Assembly (NCBI GenBank): GCA_964541695.1
Contig: CAZIRB010000048.1
Coordinates: 1-15,892 of the forward strand
DNA from: CAZKGE01 sp964541695
Lineage (GTDB): Bacteria; Bacillota; Clostridia; Christensenellales; CAG-138
DNA length: 15,892 nucleotides
Direction: 5' to 3'
Part shown: positions 1 through 9,439 of the stretch, one piece after another
How positions within the stretch are numbered: position 1 is the stretch's first letter
Layout of the letters: every line of letters starts with the position of its first letter
The notes under the pieces: generated by a model
The model's database searches: none
What the model was told of the DNA's origin: nothing
Seen by the model: only the letters and a program-made list of their open reading frames with translations
Made by a program: the position numbers and the translations under genes

Positions 1-4
1 TCAT
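1..4 (-). CDS. Start of the next pyrimidine-operon gene (leaves the window)
   Basis: Only an ATG (positions 4-2) and one further base are in the window. It is preceded on the minus strand by a strong AAGGAGG at positions 9-15, which overlaps the region of the pyrD stop codon (18-16). The tight spacing implies translation coupled to pyrD. In many Firmicutes pyrE (orotate phosphoribosyltransferase) follows pyrD, so pyrE is the likeliest identity, but nothing in the visible bases proves it. Confidence 0.45.
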
Positions 5-15
5 GAAATCCTCCT

Positions 16-951
16 TCATGTTTGATCCGGGTTCTGTTCCTTCCAGGCGGCGCCCACGATGTCGGCAAGCCGCTCGATGCCATAGATGCGCATGACCTTC
101 GGCAGGTCCTCGATGATGTCCTTGCACGCGTAGGGCCTGCGCAGGTTCTCGGAGCCGACCTGTACCGCGGTCGCGCCCGCGAGCATCATCTCGATCGCGT
201 CGAACGCCGAGGCGACGCCGCCGATGCCCACAACCGGGATTTTGACCGCCTGCGACACCTGGTAGACCATGCGCAGCGCGATCGGGAACACCGCGGGACC
301 GGACAGTCCGCCGAACGTGTTGGCGAGCACGGGCTTTTTCGTGCGGCTGTCGATGCGCATACCGAGGAGCGTGTTGATCAGGCTCAGGCCGTCCGCGCCC
401 GCGTCCTCGCAGGCTTTGGCGATTGAGACGATGTCCGTCACGTTCGGGCTGAGTTTGATCAGGATGGGCTTTGTGGTCACTCTCTTGACGCGCCGCGTGA
501 TGTCCGCCGCCAACTCCGGCGACGTGCCGAATGCCATGCCGCCGTGGCGCACGTTCGGGCAGCTGATGTTGACCTCGATCAAGCCGACCTGAGGTTCGCG
601 GTCGATCCTTTCGCAGCAGTACTCAAACTCCTCGGGCGAGAAGCCGCTGATGTTCGCGATCACGGGTTTGTGGAAAAATGTGGCAAGATGCGGCAGCTCC
701 TCGTTGATTACCGCGTCGATGCCGGGGTTCTGCAGCCCCACGGAGTTGAGCATGCCGCTCGAGCACTCCGCGATGCGCGGCGTGGGGTTGCCAAAGCGCG
801 GCTCGCGGGTTGTGCCCTTGAACACGAACGAACCGAGCAGGTTGATGTCGTAAAACTCCGTAAACTCGCGGCCGTAGCCGAACGTGCCGCTCGCGGGGAT
901 GATCGGGTTGTCGAGATGCAAACCGCAGAGCTCTATGCCTAGTTCTGCCAT
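16..951 (-). CDS. pyrD: Dihydroorotate dehydrogenase, type 1B catalytic subunit
   Basis: Oxidises dihydroorotate to orotate with FMN, the fourth step of UMP synthesis, in the cytoplasm as a complex with PyrK. The 311-residue product has the class 1 landmarks: PIIPASGTFGYG near residues 16-27, KGTTREPRFGNPTPR near 45-59, the catalytic-loop cysteine in NISCPN (Cys131), KLSPN near 166-170, and the phosphate-binding GIGGV (242-246) and VQVGSENL (263-270) at the end of the TIM barrel. The start is the ATG at 951, preceded by a GGGGGAG ribosome site. A longer in-frame reading exists upstream, but it runs inside pyrK and lacks homology. The first 13 bases overlap the end of pyrK, so the two are translationally coupled. 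Presence of PyrK supports NAD-dependent type 1B rather than type 1A. Confidence 0.95.
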   Translation of the reverse strand: MAELGIELCGLHLDNPIIPASGTFGYGREFTEFYDINLLGSFVFKGTTREPRFGNPTPRIAECSSGMLNSVGLQNPGIDAVINEELPHLATFFHKPVIANISGFSPEEFEYCCERIDREPQVGLIEVNISCPNVRHGGMAFGTSPELAADITRRVKRVTTKPILIKLSPNVTDIVSIAKACEDAGADGLSLINTLLGMRIDSRTKKPVLANTFGGLSGPAVFPIALRMVYQVSQAVKIPVVGIGGVASAFDAIEMMLAGATAVQVGSENLRRPYACKDIIEDLPKVMRIYGIERLADIVGAAWKEQNPDQT

Positions 952-1685
952 ATGATCTCCCCCTTGGACAGCACCGGCCCGTCGACGCAAATGCGCTTGT
1001 TGCCGAACCGCGTCTTGCACGTGCAGCCCATGCACGCGCCGAACCCGCAACCCATGCGCTCCTCGAAGCTCATCTGCCCGTCGGTCGGGCAGGTGTCGTA
1101 GAGCGTGCGCAGCATCTGCACCGGCCCGCAGGCGTAGTAGTAATCGTACTGTCCTTCGAGGTTTTTCGCGTACAGCGCCGCGATGCCCTGTTCCCCGCGC
1201 GTGCCGTCGTCCGTGCAGACGATCGTGCGGCAGCCAAGCGCGGCGAAGCGGTCGTCGTAGAACACGTCGTTGGCGGTACGAAAGCCCAGCAGCACGATCG
1301 GCGTCTTGCCCTTTTCGATGAGCAGCTTGCTCAGCGCGTACAGCGGCGGCGTGCCGAGGCCCCCGCCGACCACGAGCGGCTGCCGGATCCCCTCCGGCAC
1401 CGTGTAGCCGTTGCCCATGCCCACGAGCGCATTGAGTTCGTCGCCGGGCTTACGCGCGGCCAGTATCTCCGTCCCCTTGCCGAGCCTACGGAACACGAGC
1501 GTGACGGTCTTGTCGTCATACTCGCAGATCGAGATCGGCCGGCGCAGATAGACGTCCTTCATCAGGATGTTGACGAACTGCCCCGGCGCGGTGCACGCAC
1601 TGGTGTCCCCCGCAAGAACAAGGCGGTGCACGCCCGGTGCGATCACCTCGTTTTTCTGGACCTTAAACATCGCCTGCTTGCCCAA
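939..1685 (-). CDS. pyrK: Dihydroorotate dehydrogenase electron transfer subunit
   Basis: FAD and [2Fe-2S] subunit that passes electrons from PyrD to NAD+. The 248-residue product has a ferredoxin-reductase-like FAD domain (RRPISICEYD, residues 48-57), an NAD-binding glycine motif (GGGLGTPPL, 107-115), the CGPVQML motif (186-192), and a C-terminal iron-sulfur loop with Cys213, Cys218, Cys221 and Cys233. Translation most likely starts at a TTG (1685-1683): AAGGAGG lies seven bases upstream of it, whereas the first in-frame ATG (1670) is about 22 bases from that site. It is the first gene after the operon promoter and attenuator at 1715-1890 and overlaps pyrD at its 3' end. Confidence 0.94.
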   Translation of the reverse strand: MGKQAMFKVQKNEVIAPGVHRLVLAGDTSACTAPGQFVNILMKDVYLRRPISICEYDDKTVTLVFRRLGKGTEILAARKPGDELNALVGMGNGYTVPEGIRQPLVVGGGLGTPPLYALSKLLIEKGKTPIVLLGFRTANDVFYDDRFAALGCRTIVCTDDGTRGEQGIAALYAKNLEGQYDYYYACGPVQMLRTLYDTCPTDGQMSFEERMGCGFGACMGCTCKTRFGNKRICVDGPVLSKGEIIWQN

Positions 1686-1714
1686 ACCGTTCCCTCCTTG
1701 TCTTCCGCGGACAG

Positions 1715-1765
1715 AAAAAAACCGCCTTTGCTTCCTTCATCCGACGGATGGGGAGGCAAAAGCGG
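1715..1765 (-). terminator. Intrinsic terminator (attenuator) ahead of pyrK
   Basis: On the minus strand a 14-position stem (CCGCUUUUGCCUCC with GGAAGCAAAGGCGG, one mismatch and one G-U pair) encloses a smaller CAUCC/GGAUG hairpin and is followed by seven U (1721-1715). It lies between the promoter at 1861-1890 and the pyrK ribosome site, so it must be read through for the operon to be expressed. This is the usual arrangement of transcription attenuation. Confidence 0.85.
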
Positions 1766-1790
1766 CGAATGACGCGCGTATTTTTTTGTG

Positions 1791-1848
1791 GAGAACCTCT
1801 CTGTGAACCAACGCCCTTATGCAGTTCAACAGGTTCACCTCCGGTCTC
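1791..1848 (-). promoter_or_regulatory. Structured pyr leader, regulatory hairpin
   Basis: In the leader RNA an outer stem (GAGACC, 1848-1843, with GGUUCUC, 1797-1791, one bulged U) and an inner perfect 7-bp stem (GUGAACC, 1838-1832, with GGUUCAC, 1809-1803) are separated by a purine-rich internal loop (GGAG opposite AGAGA) and topped by a 22-base loop. The segment GGAGGUGAA (1842-1834) can instead pair over nine positions with UUUUGCCUCC, the 5' side of the terminator. Antiterminated and terminated folds are therefore mutually exclusive. Pyrimidine control is inferred from the genes downstream. CAGAGAGGUU (1803-1794) recalls the 3' part of the PyrR-binding loop, but the closing stem of that loop is absent. 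Confidence 0.6.
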
Positions 1849-1860
1849 TATATCTTTAGC

Positions 1861-1890
1861 ATTATAGCCGCACGGGATACTCCATGTCAA
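1861..1890 (-). promoter_or_regulatory. Sigma-A type promoter of the pyr operon
   Basis: Minus strand: perfect TTGACA (1890-1885) and perfect TATAAT (1866-1861) with an 18-base spacer. Transcription should begin near 1854, giving a leader of roughly 170 bases that contains the hairpin and terminator described above. Both hexamers match consensus, so expression is probably limited by attenuation rather than by initiation. Confidence 0.85.
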
Positions 1891-1936
1891 GCCATTTTCC
1901 CGCCGATTTTCATTTCACGCAACGAGCGCGGCACAT

Positions 1937-1944
1937 CATACTAT
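1937..1944 (+). promoter_or_regulatory. Possible mother-cell sigma factor -10 element for cotJ
   Basis: CATACTAT lies 37-44 bases before the cotJA start and resembles the CATA-type -10 elements of SigmaE and SigmaK promoters. No convincing -35 element sits at the normal distance, so the call rests on this motif and on the known mother-cell expression of cotJ operons in Bacillus. The cotJA ribosome site AGGAGG is at 1967-1972. Confidence 0.35.
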
Positions 1945-1980
1945 GCACTACAGCGAATTCGACTGTAGGAGGACGAATAC

Positions 1981-2247
1981 ATGGCTCAAAACACGACTTG
2001 CTCCGCCGACACCTGCTGTTTTGGCGGCGGAGACCCCGTAAACCCCCTTGACGCCGATTGCATCGTCGTCGCGGGCGACGTTTGCGGCGATATGGACGAT
2101 CCGGCGTCCGGCTCGGCGGGCTGCCAGCTGGCGCGGATCTACTTCCCCACGCAGCAGTACCGCGCGGGCTTTATGCCCGGCGAGGCGCTGCGCAAAGGAA
2201 CGCTGTTCCCCGAACTGGTTTCACGCTACGCGGGGGGGTGCTGCTGA
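1981..2247 (+). CDS. cotJA: Spore coat associated protein CotJA
   Basis: Small inner spore-coat protein made in the mother cell, needed in Bacillus for assembly of CotJC. The 88-residue product ends with the family's recognisable stretch, here YRAGFMPGEALRKGTLFPEL followed by VSRYAGG. The N-terminal half is cysteine-rich and low in complexity, as is common in clostridial versions. ATG at 1981 is eight bases after AGGAGG. It is first in cotJA-cotJB-cotJC, and its TGA stop overlaps the cotJB start by one base (TGATG), indicating translational coupling. Confidence 0.88.
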   Translation: MAQNTTCSADTCCFGGGDPVNPLDADCIVVAGDVCGDMDDPASGSAGCQLARIYFPTQQYRAGFMPGEALRKGTLFPELVSRYAGGCC

Positions 2248-2495
2248 TGGACGAAAATAAGCAGTGCCTGCTCAACATGATTCAGGAAGCGCGCTTTGCC
2301 TGCGTCGAGCTCAACCTCTATCTGGATACGCATCCGGACGACGAGGCCGCCAAAGCCGACTTCAACTGCTACGCCAACAAGCTCTGTATGCTGACGCAGA
2401 AATACGAGCGGCAGTACGGGCCGCTGATGAACTTCGGCTCGTCTTCCTTCGACGTTGGCAGCTGGGTCTTCCAAAAATGGGCCTGGGACCGATAA
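2247..2495 (+). CDS. cotJB: Spore coat protein CotJB
   Basis: Second member of the CotJ coat complex. The 82-residue product carries the CotJB signature CVELNLYLDTHPDDEAAKAD (residues about 21-40), then a short helical part and the YGPLMNFG and WVFQKWAWD segments near the C-terminus, at the family's usual length. Function in the coat is known only in general terms: it is co-assembled with CotJC. The ATG overlaps the cotJA stop, and the gene ends 12 bases before cotJC, whose ribosome site (AAGGGGG) overlaps the cotJB stop. Confidence 0.88.
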   Translation: MDENKQCLLNMIQEARFACVELNLYLDTHPDDEAAKADFNCYANKLCMLTQKYERQYGPLMNFGSSSFDVGSWVFQKWAWDR

Positions 2496-2507
2496 GGGGG
2501 AAACCGT

Positions 2508-2700
2508 ATGTGGATTTATGATAGGCAACTGGAGTATCCCGTCAACATTACAAGGCCCGACCCGCGCATGGCAAAGCTATTGATGGCGCAGTACGGCGGG
2601 CCGGACTCCGAATTGGCAGCCTCATTAAGATACCTGTCGCAGCGCTTCTCGATGCCGGACGACCGCGTCAAGGCGACCCTGACCGACATCGGTACCGAAG
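2508..2700 (+). CDS. cotJC: CotJC, N-terminal segment of an interrupted gene
   Basis: First 64 codons, plus one base of codon 65, of a manganese-catalase-like spore coat protein. The sequence follows the family closely (MWIYDRQLEYPV, then QYGGPDSELAASLRYLSQRF, then KATLTDIGTE) and contains Glu35, which matches a metal ligand of manganese catalases. Family similarity ends exactly at 2700, where the next bases belong to the inserted element. The remaining 136 codons lie at 11296-11706 in the same orientation. Joining the two at the shared 11-bp core gives a continuous 200-codon frame. Uninterrupted reading into the element would give a chimeric 265-residue product ending at 3305, antisense to atpC, which is unlikely to be functional. 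ATG at 2508 follows AAGGGGG. Confidence 0.9.
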
Positions 2701-2715
2701 CGTCGAAATGGCGCC
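2668..2715 (+). other. Left attachment site (attL) in cotJC
   Basis: Left junction of the element. The shared core CGGTACCGAAG is at 2690-2700, and the inferred crossover dinucleotide GG is at 2691-2692. To its left is cotJC sequence. To its right is the element half-site, with CCGAA (2695-2699) and the arm AAATGGCGCC (2706-2715). That arm is the exact inverted complement of the arm at 11264-11273, and both arms lie 14 bases from the centre. Confidence 0.85.
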
Positions 2716-2930
2716 TGCCGTCCGTCGAAAAACCGGCTTTTGGGCGGGACAGCCGCTTTTTGCCTCTCGCCCTTCGGGCTTTCAGGCGGCAAAAAACACG
2801 CGGAAACCACGGGACGATCCGTCGCGTCGGCAAAGCGACGCTGCCGGATTCCGTTGGGTTAAAAAGCCGCGGTCCTGAACAATCTTGGGGGCTTTTGACG
2901 CGCCGGAAGCGCCGAAACGGCGCGGTTTTC
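2716..2930. other. Non-coding left end of element with hairpins
   Basis: No gene is seen. Three structures are visible. First, a stem TTTTTGCC (2757-2764) with GGCAAAAA (2788-2795) enclosing GCCC/GGGC. Second, a minus-strand stem AAAAGCC/GGCTTTT around 2862-2895 with its T-run at 2865-2861, a candidate terminator for the atp operon. Third, a plus-strand hairpin CGCGCC (2899-2904) with GGCGCG (2919-2924) followed by TTTT, which could stop cotJ transcripts that enter the unexcised element before they run antisense into atpC. A further GCGTCG/CGACGC inverted repeat is at about 2823-2840. Confidence 0.45.
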
Positions 2931-3329
2931 TTATCTGTGCTTGATGCGGATGCGCAAAAGCGCGCGGCCGATCGAGAGCTCGTTTTTCCGGTGCTCGATG
3001 AAGCTCTGCTTGTGGGTAAGCTCCTCCGTCGCCTTCTTCAGCGCGGCCTCGGCGCGTGCCTCGTCGATCTCCTCCGGCCATTCGCAGGCCTGCGAGAACA
3101 GCAGCACCTTGTCCGGCCGCACCTCGAGAAAGCCCATGCCGTGGAACGCCGCGCGGTCCTCGCCGCCAAGCCGCACCTCGAGCAGGCCGTCGTGAACCGG
3201 CGCGACCATCGGCGCGTGGCCGGCCAGCACCGTGAGCCGCCCGTCGTCCGCCTCCACGGTGAGAAGCTCCACGTCCGCGTCGAGAAACTTGCGCTCGGGC
3301 GTTAAAACTTCGAGCCGAAACGTACGCAT
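2931..3329 (-). CDS. atpC: F-type ATP synthase subunit epsilon
   Basis: Central-stalk subunit that couples gamma to the c-ring and restrains ATP hydrolysis. The 132-residue product has the N-terminal beta-sandwich (RLEVLTPERKFLDADVELL near residues 5-23, AGHAPMVAPVHDGLLEVR near 36-53) and a C-terminal two-helix part (from about residue 85, AEAALKKATEEL onward), so it is full length. ATG at 3329 is three bases after the beta stop. It is the last gene of the atp operon and faces the left end of the element. Confidence 0.93.
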   Translation of the reverse strand: MRTFRLEVLTPERKFLDADVELLTVEADDGRLTVLAGHAPMVAPVHDGLLEVRLGGEDRAAFHGMGFLEVRPDKVLLFSQACEWPEEIDEARAEAALKKATEELTHKQSFIEHRKNELSIGRALLRIRIKHR

Positions 3330-3332
3330 CGG

Positions 3333-4736
<1,404 letters not shown>

Positions 4737-4769
4737 GTTGCCTTCTCCTTGCCGAAAAATCGCCGTTTG

Positions 4770-5638
4770 TTACCGCCCCAAAAGCCCCGTCGCCACGGTC
4801 TCGCACAGCTCCTGCGTGATGCCGATCTGGCGGGCCATGTGATAGTCGTGCACGAGCTGATCGATCAGCTCGTCCGCGTTCTTCGTCGCGCGCTGCATGG
4901 CGTTCATGCGCGCGCAGTTCTCGCTCGCGTACGACTGCGTCAAAGCGCCGTACAAAAAACCGATCGCGTACTGCGGCACGAGCTCGCGAAACACCTCTTC
5001 CGGCGACGGGTGATAGATCATCTCGCGGTCATACTCGAACTCGAGATCCACGCCCGACAGGTCCTGCAAAAGCACCGGCAGGATGCGAACCTGCCGCGGG
5101 TACTGCGTCACGGTGTTGACAAACCGCATGTAGATCACGTTCACTTCCGAGATCTCGCCGCTGTCGTAGAGCTCGAACAGCTCGTCCTTAAGCTTGCGCG
5201 CGTTGCCGATCGACGGGTTCTGCGCGATGCCGGCGTACTCGCGGTCCGGCCGGTAGCCGCGCCGCCTGAAAAACTCCGCGGCGTAGATGCCGACGGTCGC
5301 GATGAACGGGTCGGCGCAGTCCCCGACGCTCTCCAGCGCAAACTGCAGCACGTTGTGGTTGAACGGCCCGGCCATGCCCTTGTCCGACGCCATCACGAGG
5401 AACGCCTTGCGCTGCGCGCCGTGCGCGCGGATGTTCTTGCCGCTCTCAAGATACTGGTGCTCGATCTGCGGGGTGCGCGTGAGGATGTCCTTGACGGCGG
5501 CGCGGACGCGGTGCGCATAGGCGCGCGCATAGTCGACGTGCGGCATGATCTTCTTCATGCGCGAGGCGGACAGCAGATACATCGCGTTCGTGATCTGCCG
5601 CGTCTCGCGCACCGCGCGGATATGCTCGCGAATCTCCT

Positions 5639-5654
<16 letters not shown>
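4770..5654 (-). CDS. atpG: F-type ATP synthase subunit gamma
   Basis: Rotor shaft of F1. The 294-residue product has the typical ends: an N-terminal helix with VKEIREHIRAVRETRQITNA (residues 5-24) followed by MYLLSASRMKK, and a C-terminal helix with MARQIGITQELCETVATGLL, which together form the coiled-coil axle. The middle carries the SDKGMAGPFNHNV segment (around 90-102), corresponding to the usual SD+GLCG-N motif. The start is a GTG at 5654, which overlaps the last 16 bases of atpA; an AAGGAG lies 11 bases upstream inside atpA. Confidence 0.93.
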
Positions 5655-7141
<1,487 letters not shown>

Positions 7142-7142
7142 G

Positions 7143-7373
7143 CTATTCTCCCGTCGCGAGCTTCTGGCGCACCTGCTCGAGCCGCGCCTTCAGGCTCGCG
7201 TCATAGACGCGGTTTTTCCAGCGCACGACAAAGCCGCCTAAAAGCGTGTCGTCCCAGACGAACTGCATGCGCTGCGCGCCCTCGCCCGTCAGCGTTTCCA
7301 GCCGCGATTTGAGCTTCTCCAGGTTCCGCTCGCCGAAATTCTTCGGTACGGTCACGATGATCCGGTCCTTCAT
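7143..7373 (-). CDS. atpH: Short F-type ATP synthase delta/OSCP subunit (C-terminal domain only)
   Basis: The peripheral stalk subunit delta normally has about 180 residues: an N-terminal helical domain that binds alpha and a C-terminal domain that meets subunit b. This 76-residue product matches only the C-terminal domain: IIVTVPKNFGERNLEKLKSR, then LETLTGEGA, and DTLLGGFVVRWKNRVYDASL, corresponding to the family's LTGK and D-LIGG-V--IGD-V-D-S motifs. Its ATG overlaps the atpF stop by four bases (ATGA) and it ends one base before atpA, so it fills the delta slot exactly and there is no room for the missing domain. It could be a genuine reduced subunit or the remnant of a deletion. The reading frame is clean. 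Confidence 0.8.
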   Translation of the reverse strand: MKDRIIVTVPKNFGERNLEKLKSRLETLTGEGAQRMQFVWDDTLLGGFVVRWKNRVYDASLKARLEQVRQKLATGE

Positions 7374-7888
7374 GCGTCCGCACCGCTCCCGTCCTTGCCG
7401 CCCGCGGAATCGAAGTACGCGTCGATGATCGCCGCGTTGTCCTGCGGGCTGACCTCGCGCGCCAATACGCGCGCGGAGATGTCCACCGCGATATCCGCGA
7501 TCTCGCGCTTCAGCTGTCGCATCGCGTCGTCGCGCTCGTGCTGCGCCTGCTGGCGCGTGCGCGAGAGCAGCTCCTTGGCCTCCGCCTCCGCCTGCGCCTG
7601 GATCGCCTTTGCGGCGTCGCCCGCGTGCGCGACGATCACGGCCGCCTGCTTCTCCGCGTCCGCCTGCGCGGTCGAAAGCTCCGCGGCGTACTGCTCGTGC
7701 AGCTTGGCCGCCTCCGCGCGCTCCGCCTTCGCCTTGTCCGCCTCCGCCTGGATGCGCCCGGCGCGAGACAGCAAAAACTGCCGCACGGGCCGGTAGACAA
7801 GCGCGCGCAAAATCAGAAACAGCGCGACGATGTTGAGGATGTTGAGCAGCAGGCTGCCGAACACCGCTTGCATGCTGATGCCTTCCAT
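7370..7888 (-). CDS. atpF: F-type ATP synthase subunit b
   Basis: Peripheral-stalk subunit linking Fo to F1. The 172-residue product has one N-terminal membrane segment (about residues 9-29, LLLNILNIVALFLILRALVY), then a long charged alanine-rich helix typical of the right-handed b-dimer coiled coil (about 45-145), and a C-terminal part IADIAVDISARVLAREV like the region that meets delta. ATG at 7888 has GGAGG seven bases upstream. It lies 14 bases after atpE and overlaps the short atpH by four bases. Confidence 0.92.
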   Translation of the reverse strand: MEGISMQAVFGSLLLNILNIVALFLILRALVYRPVRQFLLSRAGRIQAEADKAKAERAEAAKLHEQYAAELSTAQADAEKQAAVIVAHAGDAAKAIQAQAEAEAKELLSRTRQQAQHERDDAMRQLKREIADIAVDISARVLAREVSPQDNAAIIDAYFDSAGGKDGSGADA

Positions 7889-7902
7889 GCTCCCGCCTCC
7901 TC

Positions 7903-8121
7903 TTACTTGAGGAAGAGCATGATCAGCGCGGAAACGAAGCCGTAGATGGCGGTCGACTCCACCAGCGCGAGGCCCAGCAGCAGCGTTGAGTTGATTTTAT
8001 TGGACGCCTCGGGCTGGCGCGCGATGGCCTCGACGGCCTTGCCGGTCGCAAACCCCATCGACAGTCCTGCGCCCATCGCGGGCAAAAGCGCGAGCCCCGC
8101 GCCGATCGGTGTAAGATCCAT
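7903..8121 (-). CDS. atpE: F-type ATP synthase subunit c
   Basis: Forms the rotating Fo ring. The 72-residue hairpin protein has two hydrophobic helices joined by the conserved ARQPEA loop (residues 34-39). The ion-carrying carboxylate is Glu55 in VESTAIY. The Ser56, Thr57 and Tyr60 around it are typical of sodium-binding c subunits, but the helix-1 position occupied by Gln in sodium rings is Met22 (SMGFATGK), so the ion used cannot be decided from sequence. ATG at 8121 follows GGAGG by ten bases and lies 15 bases after atpB. Confidence 0.95.
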   Translation of the reverse strand: MDLTPIGAGLALLPAMGAGLSMGFATGKAVEAIARQPEASNKINSTLLLGLALVESTAIYGFVSALIMLFLK

Positions 8122-8136
8122 GGTAAGACTTCCTCC

Positions 8137-9042
8137 TTATTCGATCGCTTCGTTGATGAACGTCAGCGACAGTGTGATAAATATAAACGCCTGGATCAGC
8201 GGATGGAACACGTTGAAATACAGCCCGAGCACCGCGGGCAGGCCGAACGCGAAGTTGCCGAGCGCAAAGTAGAGCAGCTCCATCACGATCATGCCGCCGA
8301 GCATGTTGCCGAACAACCGGCAGGCCAGCGACACGGGGATGGCGAGGTCCGTCAGGATGCGGATCGGGAATATGACCGGCGTCGGTTCCGCCATGGACTT
8401 GAGGCGGCCGCCGATACCCTTCTGCTTGATGCCGTAAAAATTGATGAGGAAAAACGTGATCAGCGCCATGGCGAGCGTCAATGTAATGTCGCTCGTCGGC
8501 GCGCGCTGCCCAAACAGCTCCACGACCGCGCACGCGACCATGTAGACGGCGAGCGTGAACATGTACGCCGCGATGTTGTCGCCGAGCGGCTTGCCGAGCT
8601 GCGCCTTGCTGTACGAGGCGAGCGTTTCAACCGCGGTCTCCATCACGTTCTGCAGCCCCTTGGGCTGATCCGTAAAGCGCGGAAACGCGAGCGTGCGGAA
8701 AAGTACCGCCAGGATCGCAAGGATCAGCACGATCACCCAGCCGGTGATCACGGAGAGGCTGACCGGGAGCCCGAACACGTCCTGAAACGGCGCGAAGATC
8801 GATACGTGAAACTCCTTCTGCGACCTGCCGAAGGAAAGCGTGATGATCTCCGACACGGCGAGCCAAACGCCCACCCAGAACACGATGTTCGGCGTGCGGC
8901 GCGCGCTCTTAAACCGCTTGACCGTTTCGGCGTCGGCGTCGGCCGCAAGCGCCGGCTGACGCCTGCTCCTTGCGCGCAGCACGATGCCGAGCACGATCAT
9001 CAGCGCGCCGAGGCACGCAAACACAAGCGCCTGCAGGTTCAT
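8137..9042 (-). CDS. atpB: F-type ATP synthase subunit a
   Basis: Stator membrane subunit carrying the ion half-channels. The 301-residue product has the essential arginine at Arg242 in SLACRLFGNMLGG, the PTSDITLTLAMAL helix (residues 182-194), the KPLGDNI segment (151-157), and C-terminal helices with HPLIQAFIFITLSLTFI. There is an N-terminal extension of roughly 70 residues with an extra membrane helix (about 4-22) and a basic linker (RARSRRQP), longer than in E. coli. ATG at 9042 overlaps the preceding small membrane gene by four bases. Confidence 0.95.
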   Translation of the reverse strand: MNLQALVFACLGALMIVLGIVLRARSRRQPALAADADAETVKRFKSARRTPNIVFWVGVWLAVSEIITLSFGRSQKEFHVSIFAPFQDVFGLPVSLSVITGWVIVLILAILAVLFRTLAFPRFTDQPKGLQNVMETAVETLASYSKAQLGKPLGDNIAAYMFTLAVYMVACAVVELFGQRAPTSDITLTLAMALITFFLINFYGIKQKGIGGRLKSMAEPTPVIFPIRILTDLAIPVSLACRLFGNMLGGMIVMELLYFALGNFAFGLPAVLGLYFNVFHPLIQAFIFITLSLTFINEAIE

Positions 9043-9323
9043 TCGTCCCGCCCCCTCTTTTTCGCGGCGTCCTTATGCAGGGCGACGAGCATCTTCAGCA
9101 CGGCGTTGACCATCAGCCCCGCGGCAAGGCCGACGCCCGTCCACATCAGCTTGTCCGGCCGCGTAGCCGCGGTCCCCAGAAGCACGCCGATGATGAGCAA
9201 CGTATTGCCGAGCATGGGCAGGATCGCCTTTGCCCGTTCGCCGCGCAGCGTGGCGCCCGTCGACAGAGCCAGCAGCCAGAACGCCGCCGCGCCGGCGGCG
9301 CAGCCGATTCCGAAAAACAACAT
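9039..9323 (-). CDS. atpI: Small membrane protein of the atp operon, AtpI-like
   Basis: The 94-residue product has three hydrophobic segments (about residues 1-20, 34-52 and 59-80) and a lysine/arginine-rich tail. It sits first in the operon just ahead of atpB, where AtpI (c-ring assembly, magnesium transport) is normally found. The assignment rests on position, size and topology, since sequence similarity to AtpI is weak by eye. ATG at 9323 is preceded by AAAAGGGA seven bases upstream. A longer in-frame start at 9371 would lie at or before the predicted transcription start and is less likely. Its stop overlaps the atpB start. Confidence 0.65.
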   Translation of the reverse strand: MLFFGIGCAAGAAAFWLLALSTGATLRGERAKAILPMLGNTLLIIGVLLGTAATRPDKLMWTGVGLAAGLMVNAVLKMLVALHKDAAKKRGRDE

Positions 9324-9376
9324 CGCAACATCCCTTTTCCGCCGCCAACCGGCGGGTATGCCAAAATTCAACCCCT

Positions 9377-9405
9377 ATCATAGCACAAAAAGAAAATTGG
9401 GAGAA
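9377..9405 (-). promoter_or_regulatory. Probable promoter of the atp operon
   Basis: Minus strand: TATGAT (9382-9377), a good -10, with TTCTCC (9405-9400), a poor -35, at a 17-base spacing inside a markedly AT-rich patch. It lies in the 116-base gap between the recombinase stop and atpI, so the atp genes could be transcribed independently of the recombinase. No terminator is visible between the two, so read-through from the recombinase is also possible. Confidence 0.5.
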
Positions 9406-9439
9406 GATATATTTTCCGCCATCTTTTTGCTTTGCTCCG

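Noticed and set aside
1794..1803. A canonical PyrR-binding loop in the pyr leader
   Set aside because: The 3' part CAGAGAGGUU matches, but the bases before it do not form the stem that must close the CNGNGA hexaloop.
1663..1890. A 75-residue minus-strand frame spanning the pyr leader
   Set aside because: It starts at the -35 of a consensus promoter, crosses the terminator and ends inside pyrK in another frame; it has no ribosome site or family resemblance.
2757..2795. Terminator for the atp operon at the TTTTTGCC/GGCAAAAA hairpin
   Set aside because: The T-runs are on the 5' side and pair with the A-runs on the 3' side, so on neither strand does a free U-tract follow the stem.
2508..3305. 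A 265-residue plus-strand frame beginning as CotJC and continuing through 3305
   Set aside because: Family similarity stops at residue 64; the rest is element DNA, largely antisense to atpC, and the true continuation of CotJC is found at 11296. It is not treated as an intact gene.
7903..8121. Calling the complex an N-type sodium ATPase
   Set aside because: Gene order I-B-E-F-H-A-G-D-C is that of ordinary F-type operons; N-type operons start with beta and epsilon, lack delta, and have the helix-1 Gln in subunit c.
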